Position numbers and translations under genes: made by a program. 64,000 nucleotides of DNA from the NCBI GenBank assembly GCA_030737835.1, contig CM060854.1:12917547-12981546 (forward strand). The letters are read 5' to 3'. The notes beneath the pieces were generated by a model that did not search any database, had not been told where the DNA came from, and was given only the letters and a program-made list of their open reading frames with translations. Shown in pieces: positions 45,970 to 59,740 of this stretch (positions are counted from its first letter, which is position 1; each line of letters begins with the position of its first letter). The DNA comes from Acorus gramineus (lineage: Eukaryota; Streptophyta; Magnoliopsida; Acorales; Acoraceae).

Positions 45970-48900
45970 CCCTGTGTCACGCCCCAGGGAGGCCGTCCCC
46001 GAGATGTGGCAATAATGAAATATCAGCTATCAATACCTGAGGTCAACAAAGACTCCAACAACAACACACGAGGTGGCAAAGCAAGCATAATGATAATTGA
46101 CTGAAAAGCGGAAGCATAAGATATCAACAATGTCTGTAAATCAAAAATATTATTACAGACTCGAATACACAATCACTGTCCTGTGAGAGCCAAGTCTAGT
46201 CCAAATAAAATACAACCTGTGCCACATGCACGATTTACAATACATAAAATGACTCTAGGACTACTGACAGTCTCGCACTCGCCACCCGCCGGAAGAACGC
46301 TCCACGCCCATAAGACCACGCCATAGGGAAGCTCCAGCTCCACGCCCAACACTGCCCCTGAAAAGAAACAGTATGCGAGGGGTGAGCTACAAGCTCAGTG
46401 AGTGGCTGGAAACCAATCACCATACAACAGTTCAATACTAAAACAATTTCCTTTCAAAGAAAAACATGGGTAGAAACCCAATGGATAACAAGGTCACGCG
46501 GCGGCGCGACCAACCTCACCCTCACCCTCACTCCCAGAGGAAGACTCTTGGGACTTTTGGGGAGAGACCATACCGTTGGTCGAAGAGACGCAGAATTACT
46601 GGTCCACACAACACTACTGAATCACCAACCTCACCCTCACCCTCACTCCCGGAGGGAGACTCTTGGGACTCTTGGGGAGAGACCATACCGTTGGTCGAAG
46701 AGACCCGGAATTACTGGTCTACACAACACTACTGAATCATCTACATCGAGATAACTGCCCAACGACGTCTTTGAACATCGATACGCAACCGGACCCAACA
46801 ACTATGGGAACGGACGAACAACGAATGGGTCACGCGGTGACGTGTCTTCACCTCATCCTCACCCTCACCCTTTAGAGGTGACATAGGACTTTTGGAGAGA
46901 TTAGACTCCTCTACACCCTTGGTCCACCGGTAGCCCTTTCCCCGCGTAGCCTCTACCTGGTATACTCCCACGATCAGTACGCTTCCGAACTCATCGGTGG
47001 TACCTACAGATGGGAGTTCTCTGTTAGGACAGCTTTTTCAACATCGGGGAGTTCCTACATCGGATCCAATGAAGGGGAGAACGATTCCACGCTCGCAATA
47101 TCATTCATTAGCCCTCTCCCGGGTAGCCTCTACCTGGTATACCCCCATGATCAGTACATCTTGCCGCATGCATCGATAGTACCTACAGGTGGGGGCTCTC
47201 TGTCAGGACAGCTACATCTTGGGCAGCTTCAACACGGACGACATTGAGAGAAAACACTCCATGTTCACAAAGCGAACCCAATGGAAAAACAACTACTCTC
47301 AATAATCACATATCGATGATATCGAATACTATTGTACTCCCACACGGTGGCGTCGCTTGGACACAGGGGGGGTTGCCTCTACTCTCACGCAGAAATAATC
47401 CCAAGGCACATAACCCAATAGGCGGTTCATATACACGCCTCGCATGGGTAGGCCTAGCTTAATGCCACAACTACCGACTTAACAAAACCGATAAGATAAT
47501 GAATTCTCCTGAATTCCAAACGAGTGCATCGCTCGGATGCACGGGGGCGATTACATCGCTAGCGCTCTAACTAATAAGGTACAACCCGACAACGGATCAT
47601 ACCCACGCCTATTTCAGATAGGCCTAATCAGTTTTAACATGCGCATATATATATCCAGGAGAAATATATCTAGTTATGTACATGAACTACATGCACGATA
47701 ACCTATCAAATAATTATAGGGATACTCCCTAACATGGATTTACATCATAATAAATCATACAACATGCATACATGGCCATTAATCACATAAGCACACAAGG
47801 CCTAACTTAAGCATGCGTTGGATATCGCCAACTTAAAAGGGAAGGGTCAAGCGCGATCTCGCGCACTAACAGGTGAATGCTAATATTCCAAACGAACCCG
47901 AGTCGAGTAGGAAATCGCCTCTACTTACTCAGTTCGTGCAGAGGGAGAGGGCGAGAGAGATCATCATCTCATGAAGTTGGTCATAGCTTTGCTCCATTAG
48001 CATGGGCGCAACAACTACACCACACCCTCGAGTCTTATCGCAAGGGAATATTAGGCAGGTGCCCGTTATTAACCAAGACTTAATCATGCTGGATATTCCA
48101 ATTAATATGATAGGAGTAGTATTACAATACTACCTAAGGCATGCCATATTCTATACATCCATACACATTACAGAAATACATGCCCATACTAGAGGGGCGC
48201 ATGCAACACAATCATTCATACATGGATACAATACATGCAATATAAGCCTAGCATGCAAGATATCTAACATATTATAGTTTAAGCATGGCCATACTACTTA
48301 TCTACACAAGTAGTATAGCTAGGATGCCCCATTGATGCGCGACGCACGACTACGCGCGTCGAGCGCATCTCGAGGGGGGGGATTGGATCAAACCACTCAC
48401 AGATACCCGGATCGTCGCGCGTCCGGTCTACGAGATCTGCAAAACACAACCAATGATCCACAATTAAAATATGGAACCTCCTATCACACATATAAGCCTA
48501 CTTCATGAAGGCCCTAACCCCTGATACTTCCATATTATCACCCAAGACACATGCAAACAACTCCTTGACACTCAACCAAGCAAAACTGCCAAACCTACTG
48601 CAACCAGCCCTACTAATTGGTCTCCACAGCACCCAATACACTTCCAAAAATTATGAAATAAATCATGCACATTCTCTGATATGCTGGGATCATAATCCAT
48701 GCAGACATTAGAACCTAATTTTGCCTCTACAAGCCCAAAACAAATTATTTTCAGAAGCAGGTCAATTCCTACGCGAATCTGGACAGGCCATGCAAAACTG
48801 GTTCTAACTTACACCACAGATATCATAATGACCCCAAATTTCATATATAACAACTAGACACATAGATGATCATATCATATAAAGACATAATCCTAAAAAT

Positions 48901-49834
48901 GTGCCTCTAAATACTAGATTCACTGAGATCTTTAAAATGCAGAGTGCTGCCTTACCAAAACAGGGGGAGGGAAATGGGGAGATGCGGGGTTCTCGACACA
49001 CCCACGACCACCTCAACCACCACCACCACTACCACCACCTCATCAGCATCTCCTCAAGCCCTTCATGGCAGAAAACAGGGGTGCAAGGGCATGAGAAGGG
49101 AAACAACACATACTCACCCTTTCTCACTCTTTCTTGAGCTTCTTCTTCATCCTTTCCTCCATTAACAACACACACACAACAAAAAAAAAACAGAGAGGGA
49201 GAGGGAGACGAGAGTGAGAGAGAGTGAGAGGTTTCCACACAAAGGGGGCCTTAAATGGAAATAAAGTGAGTTGGTGGGGGGAACAAGACCAAATCGTCCC
49301 TGACCAGAAATTCTGGACGGGCTTCACTAGAACAGCCATAACTTCCACGATATAGCTCCGAATTGCACAATTAAAAATCCTTTGGAAAGCCAAGAAGATT
49401 ATCTACAACTTTCATGTTTATGCCAAGATCAAATAATCCCTCCAGCTATTCCGAAATGAGAGCTAAACATTGAACAGGGCTGCTGCCATAACTTGGAAAA
49501 ATACCCATAACTACAATTTTTCATCCCCGGGGTATACTTGGAAAAATACCCATAACTTTTACTACATGAATCCAGTTGATCTAATTCCACTTTTGTACGA
49601 AAGCTAACTCAAAACTAAGCATCTCATGATAAAATCATATTTAAACCTCTTCATCTTGGATTTTAACAAAATTAAATCCAAATACCAAATCGGAAATACA
49701 TAACTTCTAGGAGAAAAATTATGTAGCCAAATTTTCAATCAGAGCGCTCCAACTCCTGCAGGTGGCTAAAAGCTAAAATTTTAGCGACTCCGATCGAAAA
49801 ATAAGGCTCCAAATGACACAGGCATAACACCCTG
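45970..49834 (-). mobile_element. Solo LTR-B1 (45975-49829, with TSD)
   Basis: Starts TGTCACGCCCCAGGG and ends CAGGCATAACA on +, with a perfect duplication CCCTG (45970-45974, 49830-49834). It is 3855 bp, related to LTR-A at the TGTCACGCCCC end, in the repeat text (GGATCCAATGAAGGGGAGA, ACCCTCACCCTCACTCC) and around the splice-like block (48401-48436). It lacks the GC-rich block. On the minus strand it carries a donor-like GTAAGG near 48955. Only frames without motifs are present. Confidence 0.92.
48393..48444 (-). other. Conserved acceptor - 36-nt block - donor in LTR-B1
   Basis: On the minus strand TTTTGCAG ends at 48437, then 36 nt (48436-48401), then GTGAGTGG. Length and the core CGCGCGACGA are shared with LTR-A in spite of wide divergence of the surrounding DNA. 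Confidence 0.55.
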
Positions 49835-50304
49835 CTTTTATGTTCAATACATTAGAAGTACACATATCAGAATTTGCTTAGTGTAGATGTGTCTAAGAAA
49901 TTGATTCTTTGAGATAAAATGATTCTTTAGCCAAAAGTATAGTTGAAACTTGAGTTCTGTCTATCATGATTTTCTTGACCTTACCCCTGAAAAAATCCAC
50001 AACGCAAAAACACCCCTCAAAAACTTTATTTAAATGAGTGAGACATGCCCCTGTGGTCAAATTTCGTCTGATATGGTTAATATTCTTCGTTTTCATTCCG
50101 TTTGAGGCATTCAAATGCCCCTTGTATCCTCAGGTTACTTGAAATGAGTTTTATTTATTTATTTATTTACATATATACCCCTCTTAAAACCAGTATTTGC
50201 ATAATTTCACCTTTTATTTCAACCATTACATAAATACCCATGAAATTATAATGTCGTGCAAAATTTGTCTATGAAGTTAGTGTCCGTGAGGATTGGTTAG
50301 AATC
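49835..50304. other. Flank between two LTRs
   Basis: No gene recognised. It should be the continuation of the DNA left of 45970. Confidence 0.4.
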
Positions 50305-53116
50305 TGTCACGCCCCAGGAGCGGCCGTCCCCAAGGGGTGACATGTGGACGATACCGAGTATATCATAATCAGAATAAATCACGAAAAATAAAGGATTGAA
50401 GCATAATCGACGACAACGGAAGAGTATATGAATAAATAAATGAACAATACAAGGCCATGGCACAGATAATAGTGGTCCTCAGAAGAATACACAATCACCG
50501 TCTCGTGTGAACATAAGTCATAATTACAAATACAGCCAAAAGTATACCAATAATAACAAAACACCTGGTACGAAAAACAACAGGAATCTGACAGGCTCAC
50601 CAAATCACCAAGAGGCACACAAAACCTTGAACATCACCCAACTCACCGATCCTGCGCAACACCTGAATGAAACCCATAAAAATAGGGTGTAAGCCAATGA
50701 AGGCCTAGTGAATGAACCTAACCAAAAGGCACCTCATAGTACAATTCCCAACACATCCATAAAATGTACATAAATAACTATCAAGTATAAGCCGACCAGC
50801 CTGCGTCCCATACCACAGGAGGCCAACTCACACTAACCTCATTATGTCCCTAACATAAAGACAGATCCGTCTGTGTCCCATACCACAGGGGATCCATCCC
50901 ATGTTAGCAACGCTATATATATATATATATCCAAGTGACTGAAATGCCACTACACACAAATACCTCCCAAGTCCTCCTGTCGCGCAGTGACTTCTCTGAG
51001 GCGACCCATTTTTGCAAATGCATCGGCTCGGCCAATACAGGGAATACCACTCCACCTGTCAAATCCACCAAAGCCTGACTGCAATACAAACCGCATCAAT
51101 GGATCCCACCCTAGACTCCATCACTTTGCGAACAGGGCCGACAAACCCAGTATCTTGGCTAAGGCTCTCCGTCATCCAACCACTCTGACGCGTAGCCAAT
51201 TTGAACTATCGGATACCGTGGGCGTCTAGGATAAACCTTGAAAATGCTCCCCTCGTGAAGGACACCCAGAGTTTACCTTCACCTCAATTGATTCACATGA
51301 AGCATCTCAATGCAAAGTGAACCGCCAAACCCATTGTCTTGGCTAAGGCTCTCTGTCATCCAACCACTCTGACGCGTAACCAGTTTGAAGTATCGGATAC
51401 CGTGGGCATCAAGGATGAACCTTGAAAACGCTCCTCTCATGAAGAACACCCAGAGTTTACCCTCACCTCAACTGGCACTAATAACTCACAAGAACTATCA
51501 TAATTAAGCCACCCCGAACATGCTCGACACACACCAGTCGAGGACATACGAGGTAAACCACAATAGACAATAGGATCTGACCCGTACGATCAAACCCCTA
51601 TGCCTAGCAATGTCTTGACCAGATCAGTAGACGCATGCTGATAATAGAACATAATATGCAAGCACTAACAATAATAGATCATGAGCAGGCATTCAGGATA
51701 TGACATGATACAATAATATCAAATCTTACTTATAGCTACACATTCTAGGTTAAACTAATGTATCAGCATGTGAGAATGTAATATAATTATATATATGTCA
51801 AGTATTCATGAAATCCCAAATGAACATATTTAATCATGCCTTAATATATCTATGGATGCCACCAAGTCATGCATACCTTAATAATCTTATAGTTACCATG
51901 AACATGACTTAGCATAGAACTATACTATCAGAATGCCAAGTTAGATCCACTCACTGATACAAGTACTGCGTCTAGCAATGAATCGCATGCCTTGGATAGT
52001 CCAACGGTAGCGTGATCGCTATTGGACTCGTGGGAGTATAGTCATTCCCACCACAAGCTTAGACACAAGATCACCATATTTCCTCACATTGAGGAAACCA
52101 GTCTGATAGACAAATATCAATAACTTAGCCAAGAAATAAAGCATCCATGTATAAAAAAGTAATCCATAACATATTCTAAGATTCTAGCCAACAAATGCAA
52201 AATACACCATATGCCTCCAACTATCAAACCAATTATTCCACACCATCAAAAGCCATTCATCCATAGGCTATCATCCAATCACCTATAAATCAACAAGAAA
52301 ACATCACCCCATCTAACAACAAATCTGGGCAGCAAACAACCCTACTCTTCGATCTCCATAGCACCAAATACTCATCCAATAATTTTAAAATAAATCACAA
52401 ACATTCATTGACATGCTGTGATCGTAATCCATAAAGACATCATAATCTAATGCCCGAAATAAAATATTTTCAGAAACTGGTCAATTCCTACTCGAATATG
52501 AACAGTCCTTACAAAACAGATCATAACGTACAACCCAGGTAATATAATGTCACGAAATTTCATATATAAGATCAAGACACATAGATGATCATATCATATG
52601 ATGACACAACCCTCAGAATATGGTCTAGATACAAAATTCACAAGGATCTTCCCAAGACAGAAATCTGCCTTACCTCCTCTATAGGTACATCCCAAGCCTC
52701 TGACACTATCATCCCTTCTTCCTCAACCCAACCACAGCTGGTCCACATTAAAGAGAGCAAAAATAGAGAGGGAGGAAGGGTTAGGAAGGGTGGGCAACAT
52801 AAAACAAACATACACAAGTCACCCCATATACATAAAATATCCTCTCACCACTCCAACAATGATCCACCAAGACAATATGATATCCCCACAATGAAATAGT
52901 AAAATCAACCCTCAAAAATATATTTGTATTCAGCCCCAAATCACAAATTCAATTTAAAACTGAAATACAACAACCCTCTATGGAGAATAACGATGACAAG
53001 AACAAGAATCTTTACCCAATGCAGCACTAAAAATACTCCACAAAGCTTTTTCCTAATTTTTCCAAATTTTCCTTGATTTTTCACTTTTACATTCACACCA
53101 AAAATGAGCCTCGGAA

Positions 53117-53150
<34 letters not shown>

Positions 53151-53264
53151 AAATACATTAAGCCCCACCGACTTATGTATCAAATGAAATTAAGGAATCC
53201 GGCCCATTTACAAAAATGCCTTTATTTAAAAATTCTGCACAGCCTCTGATAAAACAGTCATAAC
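50305..53264 (-). mobile_element. LTR-C, interrupted and incomplete in window
   Basis: It starts TGTCACGCCCCAGGAGCGGCC. 52310-52680 aligns well with 48580-48960 of LTR-B1 (CAGCAAACAACCCTACT, TAGATGATCATATCATAT, CTGCCTTACC), but the first 2 kb differ, with a repeated ~230-bp unit (51100-51250 and 51325-51470: AAACCCA..TTGGCTAAGGCTCTC). At 53264 it is cut by the next LTR; the last ~480 bp expected from LTR-B1 must lie beyond 64000. Left flank is GAATC. A CT microsatellite lies at 53119-53147. Confidence 0.8.
51110..51475. repeat. Tandem ~230-bp unit inside LTR-C
   Basis: Both copies contain TTGGCTAAGGCTCTC, CATCCAACCACTCTGACGCG, ATCGGATACCGTGGGC and ACACCCAGAGTTTACC. Confidence 0.85.
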
Positions 53265-56200
53265 TGTCATGCCCCAGGCGTCTCCGAGATGTGGCAAAAA
53301 TAGATATAATATCATCTATCAATACCTGAGGTCAATAAGGACACCAACAACAATACACAAGGCGGCAAAGCAAGATAATGATAACTGACTGAAAAGCGGA
53401 AGCATAATATATAACAATGTCTGTAAATCAAAAACATTATTACAGACCCGAATACACAATCAATGTCCTATGAAAGCCAAGTCTAGACCAAAGAAAATAC
53501 AACCTGTGCCACATGCACGATTTACAAAGCATAAAATGACTCTAGGAATGCTGACAGCCTCGCACACGCCACCCGCCGGCAGAACGCTCCACGCCCATAA
53601 GACCACGCCACAGGAAGCTCCAGCTCCACGCCCAACACTGCCCCTCAAAAGAAACAGTATGCGAGGGGTGAGCTACAAGCTCAGTGAGTGGCTGGAAACC
53701 AATCACCATTCTACAGTTCAATACATAATCAATTCCCTTTTTCAAGGAAAAACATGGGTAGAAACCCATGGATAACTGGGTCACGCAGCGGCGCGACCAA
53801 CCTCACCCCCACCCTCACTCCCGGAGGGAGTCTTTTGGGACTTAAGGGGAGAGACCATACCGTCGGTCGAAGAGACCCGGATTTACTGGTCTAGAGACCA
53901 TACCGTCGGTCGAAGAGACCCGGATTTACTGGTCTACTCAACACTACTAGATCATCTACATCTAGATAATCGCCCAACGATGTCCTTCAACATCGATCAT
54001 GAGACCGGACCCAACAACTATGGGAACGGTCGAACAACGAATGGGTCACGAGGCGACGTGTCTTCGCCTCATCCACACCCTCACTCCTGAAAGGAGACAT
54101 CTTGGGACTTTGGGAAGAGACTTAGACTGCTCTACACCCCTGGTCCACCAGTAGCCTCTCCCCGCTCCGTAGCTTACCTGGTATACTCCCACGATCAGCA
54201 CTGTCCGAACACATCGGAGGTACCTACAGATGGGAGCCCTCTGTCAGGATAGCCTGTCTAACGCCGGGGATGTCACTACACGGATCCAACGAAGGGGAGA
54301 ACGATTCCACGCTCGCGACATCATTCATTAACCCTCTCCCGGGTAGTATCTACAACCCGATCTCCTCAACTCACCGCTCTACACCCTTGGTCCGCCAGTA
54401 GCCCTTTCCCACCCTCGTGGCCTCCACCTAGTCCACTCCCACCATCCGTACTGTCCGACACATCGGAGGTACCTACGGACGGGAGCCCTATGTCAGGTAC
54501 TGTTATATATGTGTCACTTTTAGCCTGCTGGTAACCATTGGAGCATTCTGGCAGTTTTTGAGTTTTTTTCGTTTTTCGATCGGAACAGCTAAAATTTTGG
54601 ACTATTAGCTATCGTTCTGTGTTTGAGGACTTCGATTAAAAATCTAACTGCATATTATGTGTCCTGGTGCCATTTTAAACCACTCACGAAAATTTCATCG
54701 AATTCCGGTACGTTTCAGAATTTCACAGTTCCGGGGCGTATCCGGGTTTTGACCGAGCGAGAAGTCATTGGGAGAGTTGACTCGGTCAAAGTGGGCCCAC
54801 GACTTGGTCAACCCTTTTTGTTTTTTTGTGTGGTTGGGTTGACCCAAGTCAAATCCCACTTAAAACCTCTCTTAGCCCTAATTAAGCCTAGTTAACCTAA
54901 TCTAAGTGTGTTGACTTATATAAGTGAGAGCAAGAATTAGCCCCCCACTATTCATCATCTTCTCCATTGGTTTTTCTCTCTCCCCCTCTCTCTTTTTCTT
55001 GATTTTGAGCCACCTAGAGTGCTTGAAACTCAAAACACCAAGAATAGAAAGGTTAGATCTCGTCCCGATCTATCTACGGGTGGTCTCGGATTCGAATTCC
55101 GGTGTGTTTAGCCCCCTCTTACCCCCTCTTTTCTCCCCTGATTTCAGCCATTTCGAGGGCTGAGGAAGAGCTTGGTGGTGGAGGTCTTTGGGGAGGTGTT
55201 TCGGTGCACGAAGAGCTTCCGGTTCCCTTCCTTTCCTCTCCTTTCCTTGGGTAAGGGTTCTTTCCTTCTTTTCCATGTATAGATGCTTGTTAGGGGGTGG
55301 TTTTGGATGGGTGGGGACGGTTGGGGGCTGTGGGTGGTGGTTGGGGGCGGTCGGAGGCCACTGGTGGCCGGTGAGTGGTGGAAAGGTGCTCGGGCAGGGT
55401 GGTTGTCTGTCTTGGGCAGGTTGGCAGCACAGGCGCAGCAGGCAGCGTAGCAGGCGGAGCAGTTGGCAGGGGGCGCGCGCGCGTGCGCACGGGTGGAGCT
55501 GGAGCGCGTGTGCTGGGCTGGGCGCTGGGCGCTGGGTGCTGGGCGCGGGTGCTGGGCGCTGGGCGCTGGGCGGTGCTGGGCGCTGGGCACCGTGCGGGAG
55601 CGTGCGCGCGGAGCGCTGTGCAGAGGCGTAGGCGTGCTGTGCACGCGCGGCGAGGCGAACGGTGGTGCGCGCAGGGTGCGCGCGGGGCGATGCGCTGGGC
55701 GCGGGGTGTGCGGGTGTGAGCGCGGGTTGCTGCGCTGGGGCGCAGTGAGCGCGCGGTGCACCGGGAGGTCTCGGCAGGGTGTCCGGGCGTGTGGGCTGGG
55801 CTCGGCAGGGCGCCTGGGGGCGCGGGTGGCCGTGCGTGCGGCTGCCCGGGGGGTTCGGGAATGAGTTGGGGTACTCGGGCTCGCGTGCGTATGAGCCGTA
55901 TGTACGTTTGCCCGAGTGTTGTGTATTTTTAGAGTATTTTTGGTGTATTTGTGGATTTTACTCACCAAGTTGATTACCCTGTCTTGCAGATCTTGACGGA
56001 CGGTCGCGTGACGACCCGATTACCGGTGAGTGGGACAATCCAACCCAGTTGGGAGGCGCTATATGCACTTGGGCGTATACCGTCCTCCCTTGGGGCACCA
56101 TAGATTAATATTAACCTGTTTAATATGTAATCCATGCAAGCATGATTGATATGTAGTATGCATGCTACCCTAGACTGAGTATGTTAGGGACTTGCACCCT

Positions 56201-57603
56201 TAGGTTGTGTAAGAGCCATGCATCTTGTCACCTTGTTATCATGCTAGGAAAGCCTCGGCCTATGTATGCGTCCTATTAGTTTAATTTGTTAAATTAAATG
56301 CAACTGGTAATATTATAGCATGCCTTAGGGAATATTAAGGGGCCTTGCGAGGTCAACATCGAGACCCGGGCTAGGGTACTCCGTGTTCCTTGTTTGGTTG
56401 TCGGGATGTCCTATATCGGGACCTCATGGTGCCCTCCCAAGGTTTCTTTTCCCGTCTATATTAATGCATGTTCCCCGCATCTTGGTTATGCGCCCTGGAG
56501 GAATTCTGATGAATTCAAGTCACTAGAGTTGTAGAGATGTGTTGTCAGCGGATCCGAGTGGATCATATGCGTATGGATAGGCTGTTCTGTTCCCTTCGTC
56601 GGATCCGTGTAGAGACTACCCCAGCGTTAGAAAGGCTGTCCCGTGGAGGGCTCCCATCAGTAGGCACCTCCTGATTTGGGACGGACTGTGCTGAATGTGG
56701 GAGTGGCCAAGCGGCCTACGGAGTGGGGAGAGACTATCGGTGGACCAAGGGCGACCATCAGCCTAGTCAGTCCCAATATCCTATGTCACCTATTGAGGGG
56801 TGAGGGTGAGGGTGTATGGATGTGTATGGATGATTATCAGTCCCAATATCCTATGTCACCTATTGAGGGGTGAGGGTGAGGGTGTATGGATGTGTATGGA
56901 TGTTTATCAGGCTAATAAGTCCCAATATCCTATGTCACCTATTGAGGGGTGAGGGTGAGGGTGTAGTGGTTCGGCGATGTAACGGACCACTGGATTTATG
57001 GTATTTATGCCACTTTGAGGCTGGTTGCTGATTAATTGTGGTTAATATAAACTGTGATGCATGGGTTGCGCTATTCACTGAGCGTGTGGCTCACCCCTCG
57101 CATAATTATTTTCTCCAGTGATTACTGAGGCAGACTTGAAGGAGGAGCTCCCTGAGCGACTGCACCAGTAGCGGAGTAGCGCTACGTCCCGCGAGTTTTT
57201 GAGGCCATCAGCATCCTTTTTATTGTATGTATATATTTCTGTGCTTGGGCACCCAGTTTGGATTGTGTTTGGATGTATTGTGTATATTTGGCTCTCACAG
57301 GACGTTTGATTATGTATCGAGTCTGTAGTATGTTTTTGGATTACAGACTCCGTCTTTTAGCTTCCGCTATCTGTGTATATATCATGTCAGCTTTGCTTTC
57401 ATCTGTGTTGTCATTTCAGTTGTTGTTTAGAGTATTTTATTGATCTCCTGTATACACTGCTGATATCATGTATACACTTGCCGCGACCCGGGGACGGCCG
57501 CCCTGGGGAGTGACAAGTATAGCCAACGCCGGGGAGTTCCTACATCGGATCCAACGAAGGGGAGAACGATCCCATGTTCGCAAAGCGAAACCCAGAGGAA
57601 AAC
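53265..57603 (-). mobile_element. LTR-B2, in pieces 53265-54500 and 57516-57603
   Basis: It starts TGTCATGCCCCAGGCG inside LTR-C. 53265-54500 follows LTR-B1 from its start (TCTATCAATACCTGAGGTCAA) to about its 47010 position; 57516-57603 continues it (GGGGAGTTCCTACATCGGAT, GTTCGCAAAGCGAAACC, compare 47047-47290). Each break is exactly an LTR-A end. The rest lies past the window. Confidence 0.85.
54496..57520 (+). mobile_element. Solo LTR-A2 (54501-57515)
   Basis: Starts TGTTATATATGTG, ends GGGGAGTGACA, 3015 bp. Flanks are GGTAC and AGTAT, a match at three positions with two transitions, as expected if methylated cytosines decayed. It has a shorter GC-rich block (about 55300-55880), the donor GGGTAAGG near 55249, the acceptor CTTGCAG and 36-nt block near 55984-56025, and three copies of the TGAGGG minisatellite (56765-56965). 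Confidence 0.85.
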
Positions 57604-59419
57604 TGTTATATATGTGTCACTTTTTGGCCTATTGGCAACCATTGGAGCATTTTTGGCAGTTTTAAAATTTTTAGTGTTTTTCGATCGGAACCGCATAATT
57701 TTGGACTGTTAGCTATCGTCCGAGTTAGAGGACTCCGATTGAAAATCTAACTGCATATTATGTGTCCTGGTGCCATTTTAAGCCACTCGTGAAAATTTCA
57801 TCGAATTCCGGCATCGTCTGCGGAAATTTCGCAGTTCCGGGGCGTATCCGGGTTTTTAAGTCGCGCACTATATAAAAGGAATAAAAAATATCTATTCACT
57901 ATTCATCATCCCTACGACTTGCTCTCTCTCTCTCTCCTCTCCTCCATTTTTCTTCCGTTTGAGCCCCCTACACCCCTCAAAACCAAAAACCTAAAGCACG
58001 GGAAGTGTAGATCGGGTCCCGATCTACGCTCCGGTGTCTTCAAATCCGAGTTCCGACGATCCTAGCCTCCCCGACCTCCCCTTTTCGTCCTCTGATTTGG
58101 CCCATTTCGAAGGCCAAGCTAGATCGGGGTGTGAGAAGGCTTTTGGGAAAGGTTTTGGCGCGTGGAGAGCCACCGGACGCCTCTTCCTCCCCTCGGTAAG
58201 CCTTCTTTCCCTCTTTTTTCTTGTCTAGATGATTGCTAGGGGGGGGGTTTGTGTTTGGGAGGTGGTCGGCGGCAGTGGGGGTCGTCGGAGGGTGGTCGGA
58301 GGTGGTTGGAGGTGGTCGGCAGGCAGGGCCACTGTCCCGGGCAGCAGGCAGCGGCGGCAACGGCCCAGGCAACGCGTAGGCTGGGCGCGTGCGGGGATGC
58401 GCGCGTGCGCGCGCGGGCGTGCGTGCGCGCGGCATGTGCGCGGGTGTGTGCGGGTCTGGGGCTGGCAGTGCTGGTCGTGCTAGGCGCGCGGGACGGGCTG
58501 GCAGTGCTGGCAGTGCTGGCGTGCTCGGGCTGGGGGCCTCAGGCAGCACAGGCGGCGTGCGCGAGGTGGTGCCGTGTGCTAGGCAGTGCGCGAGGTGGTG
58601 CCGTGTGCTAGGCGTGCGCGAGGTGGTGGCCGAGGTGCTAGGCGTGCGCGAGGTGGTGGCCGAGGTGCTAGGCAGTACGCGAGGTGGTGGCCGAGGTGCT
58701 AGGCAGTGCGCGCGGGTGTGCAGAGTGCGCGCGGGGAGCGCGGCGAGGTGGCAGTGGTGCGCGCGAGGCGCGGCGAGGCGGCGGAGGTGCGCGCGGAGTG
58801 CGCGCGGGAAGGTGCTGCGCGCGGGGGCCGTGTTGAGTACTCGCGGGGCGGCGCGAGGTGTTCGGGGCGCTCGGGCTACGGCGGCGGGGGCGCTGTCACG
58901 CCCCGGGCGTCCCCGAGACGCGGCAAGTGTATATAAAATATCAGAATCTACACAGGAGGTCAATAATATCATACAAATGACACACAAACAACAAAAGCAG
59001 GCTGACATGATATATACACCAAATGCGGATAACTAAAGACTGAATCTGTAATCAAAACACACTACAGACTCCATACATAATCACATGTCCTGTGAGAGCC
59101 AATATACATACAAAGACGTCCAAATACAACACAAACGCGTGCCCAAGCACGGAAAATAATACATACTGGTACAAGGGATGCTGATAGTCTCTGCAACTCG
59201 CGGGACGTGGCGCTACTCCGCTACTGATGAAGTCCCTCGGGGAGCTCCTCCTCTGGATCCGACTCAGATGACACTGAAGAAAATATTATGCGAGGGGTGA
59301 GCCACACGCTCAGTGAACGGCACAACCCATGCATCACAGACAATATTGACTTCAACCAGATAAACCTTATCATCCACAATCTCATTACCAAAGCCACAAC
59401 GACAACAATTCCTCAACCT

Positions 59420-59740
59420 AGTGGGTCGCTACCGCCAACCCACTACACCCTCACCCTCACCCTCAATGGGTGACCAAGGATATTGGGACTAATCAACACA
59501 AAACCAGCGGGTCGCTTCCGCCAACCCGCTACACCCTCACCCTCACCCCTCAAGGGGTGACATAGGATTTGGGACTTACAATCCAGTGGGTCGCCACATT
59601 GCCGCCCACCATACCCTCACCCTCACCCTTCAATGGGTGACATAGGATTTTGGGACTGATAAGCATCCAATCACAACTCCAGTGGGTCGTTCATCGCCAA
59701 CCCACTACACCCTCACCCTCACCCTTCAATGGGTGACATA
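59420..59740. repeat. Four-copy minisatellite with CCCTCACCCTCACCC core
   Basis: Unit of roughly 80-100 bp: CCAACCCACTACACCCTCAC, CCTCAATGGGTGA, CATAGGATTTTGGGACT, ending in GTGGGTCGC. The same array has 2 or 3 units in other LTR-A copies (about 6950-7100, 13370-13530, 19725-19880, 56765-56965, 63440-63600). Confidence 0.88.

Noticed and set aside
58040-59008. 322-codon minus-strand frame
   Set aside because: It crosses the junction of two different LTR insertions (58893/58894), so it cannot be an old gene, and it is mostly GC-rich repeat.
59450-59610. Telomere-like repeat (CCCTCACCCTCACCC)
   Set aside because: The plant telomere unit is CCCTAAA; this is the LTR minisatellite core.
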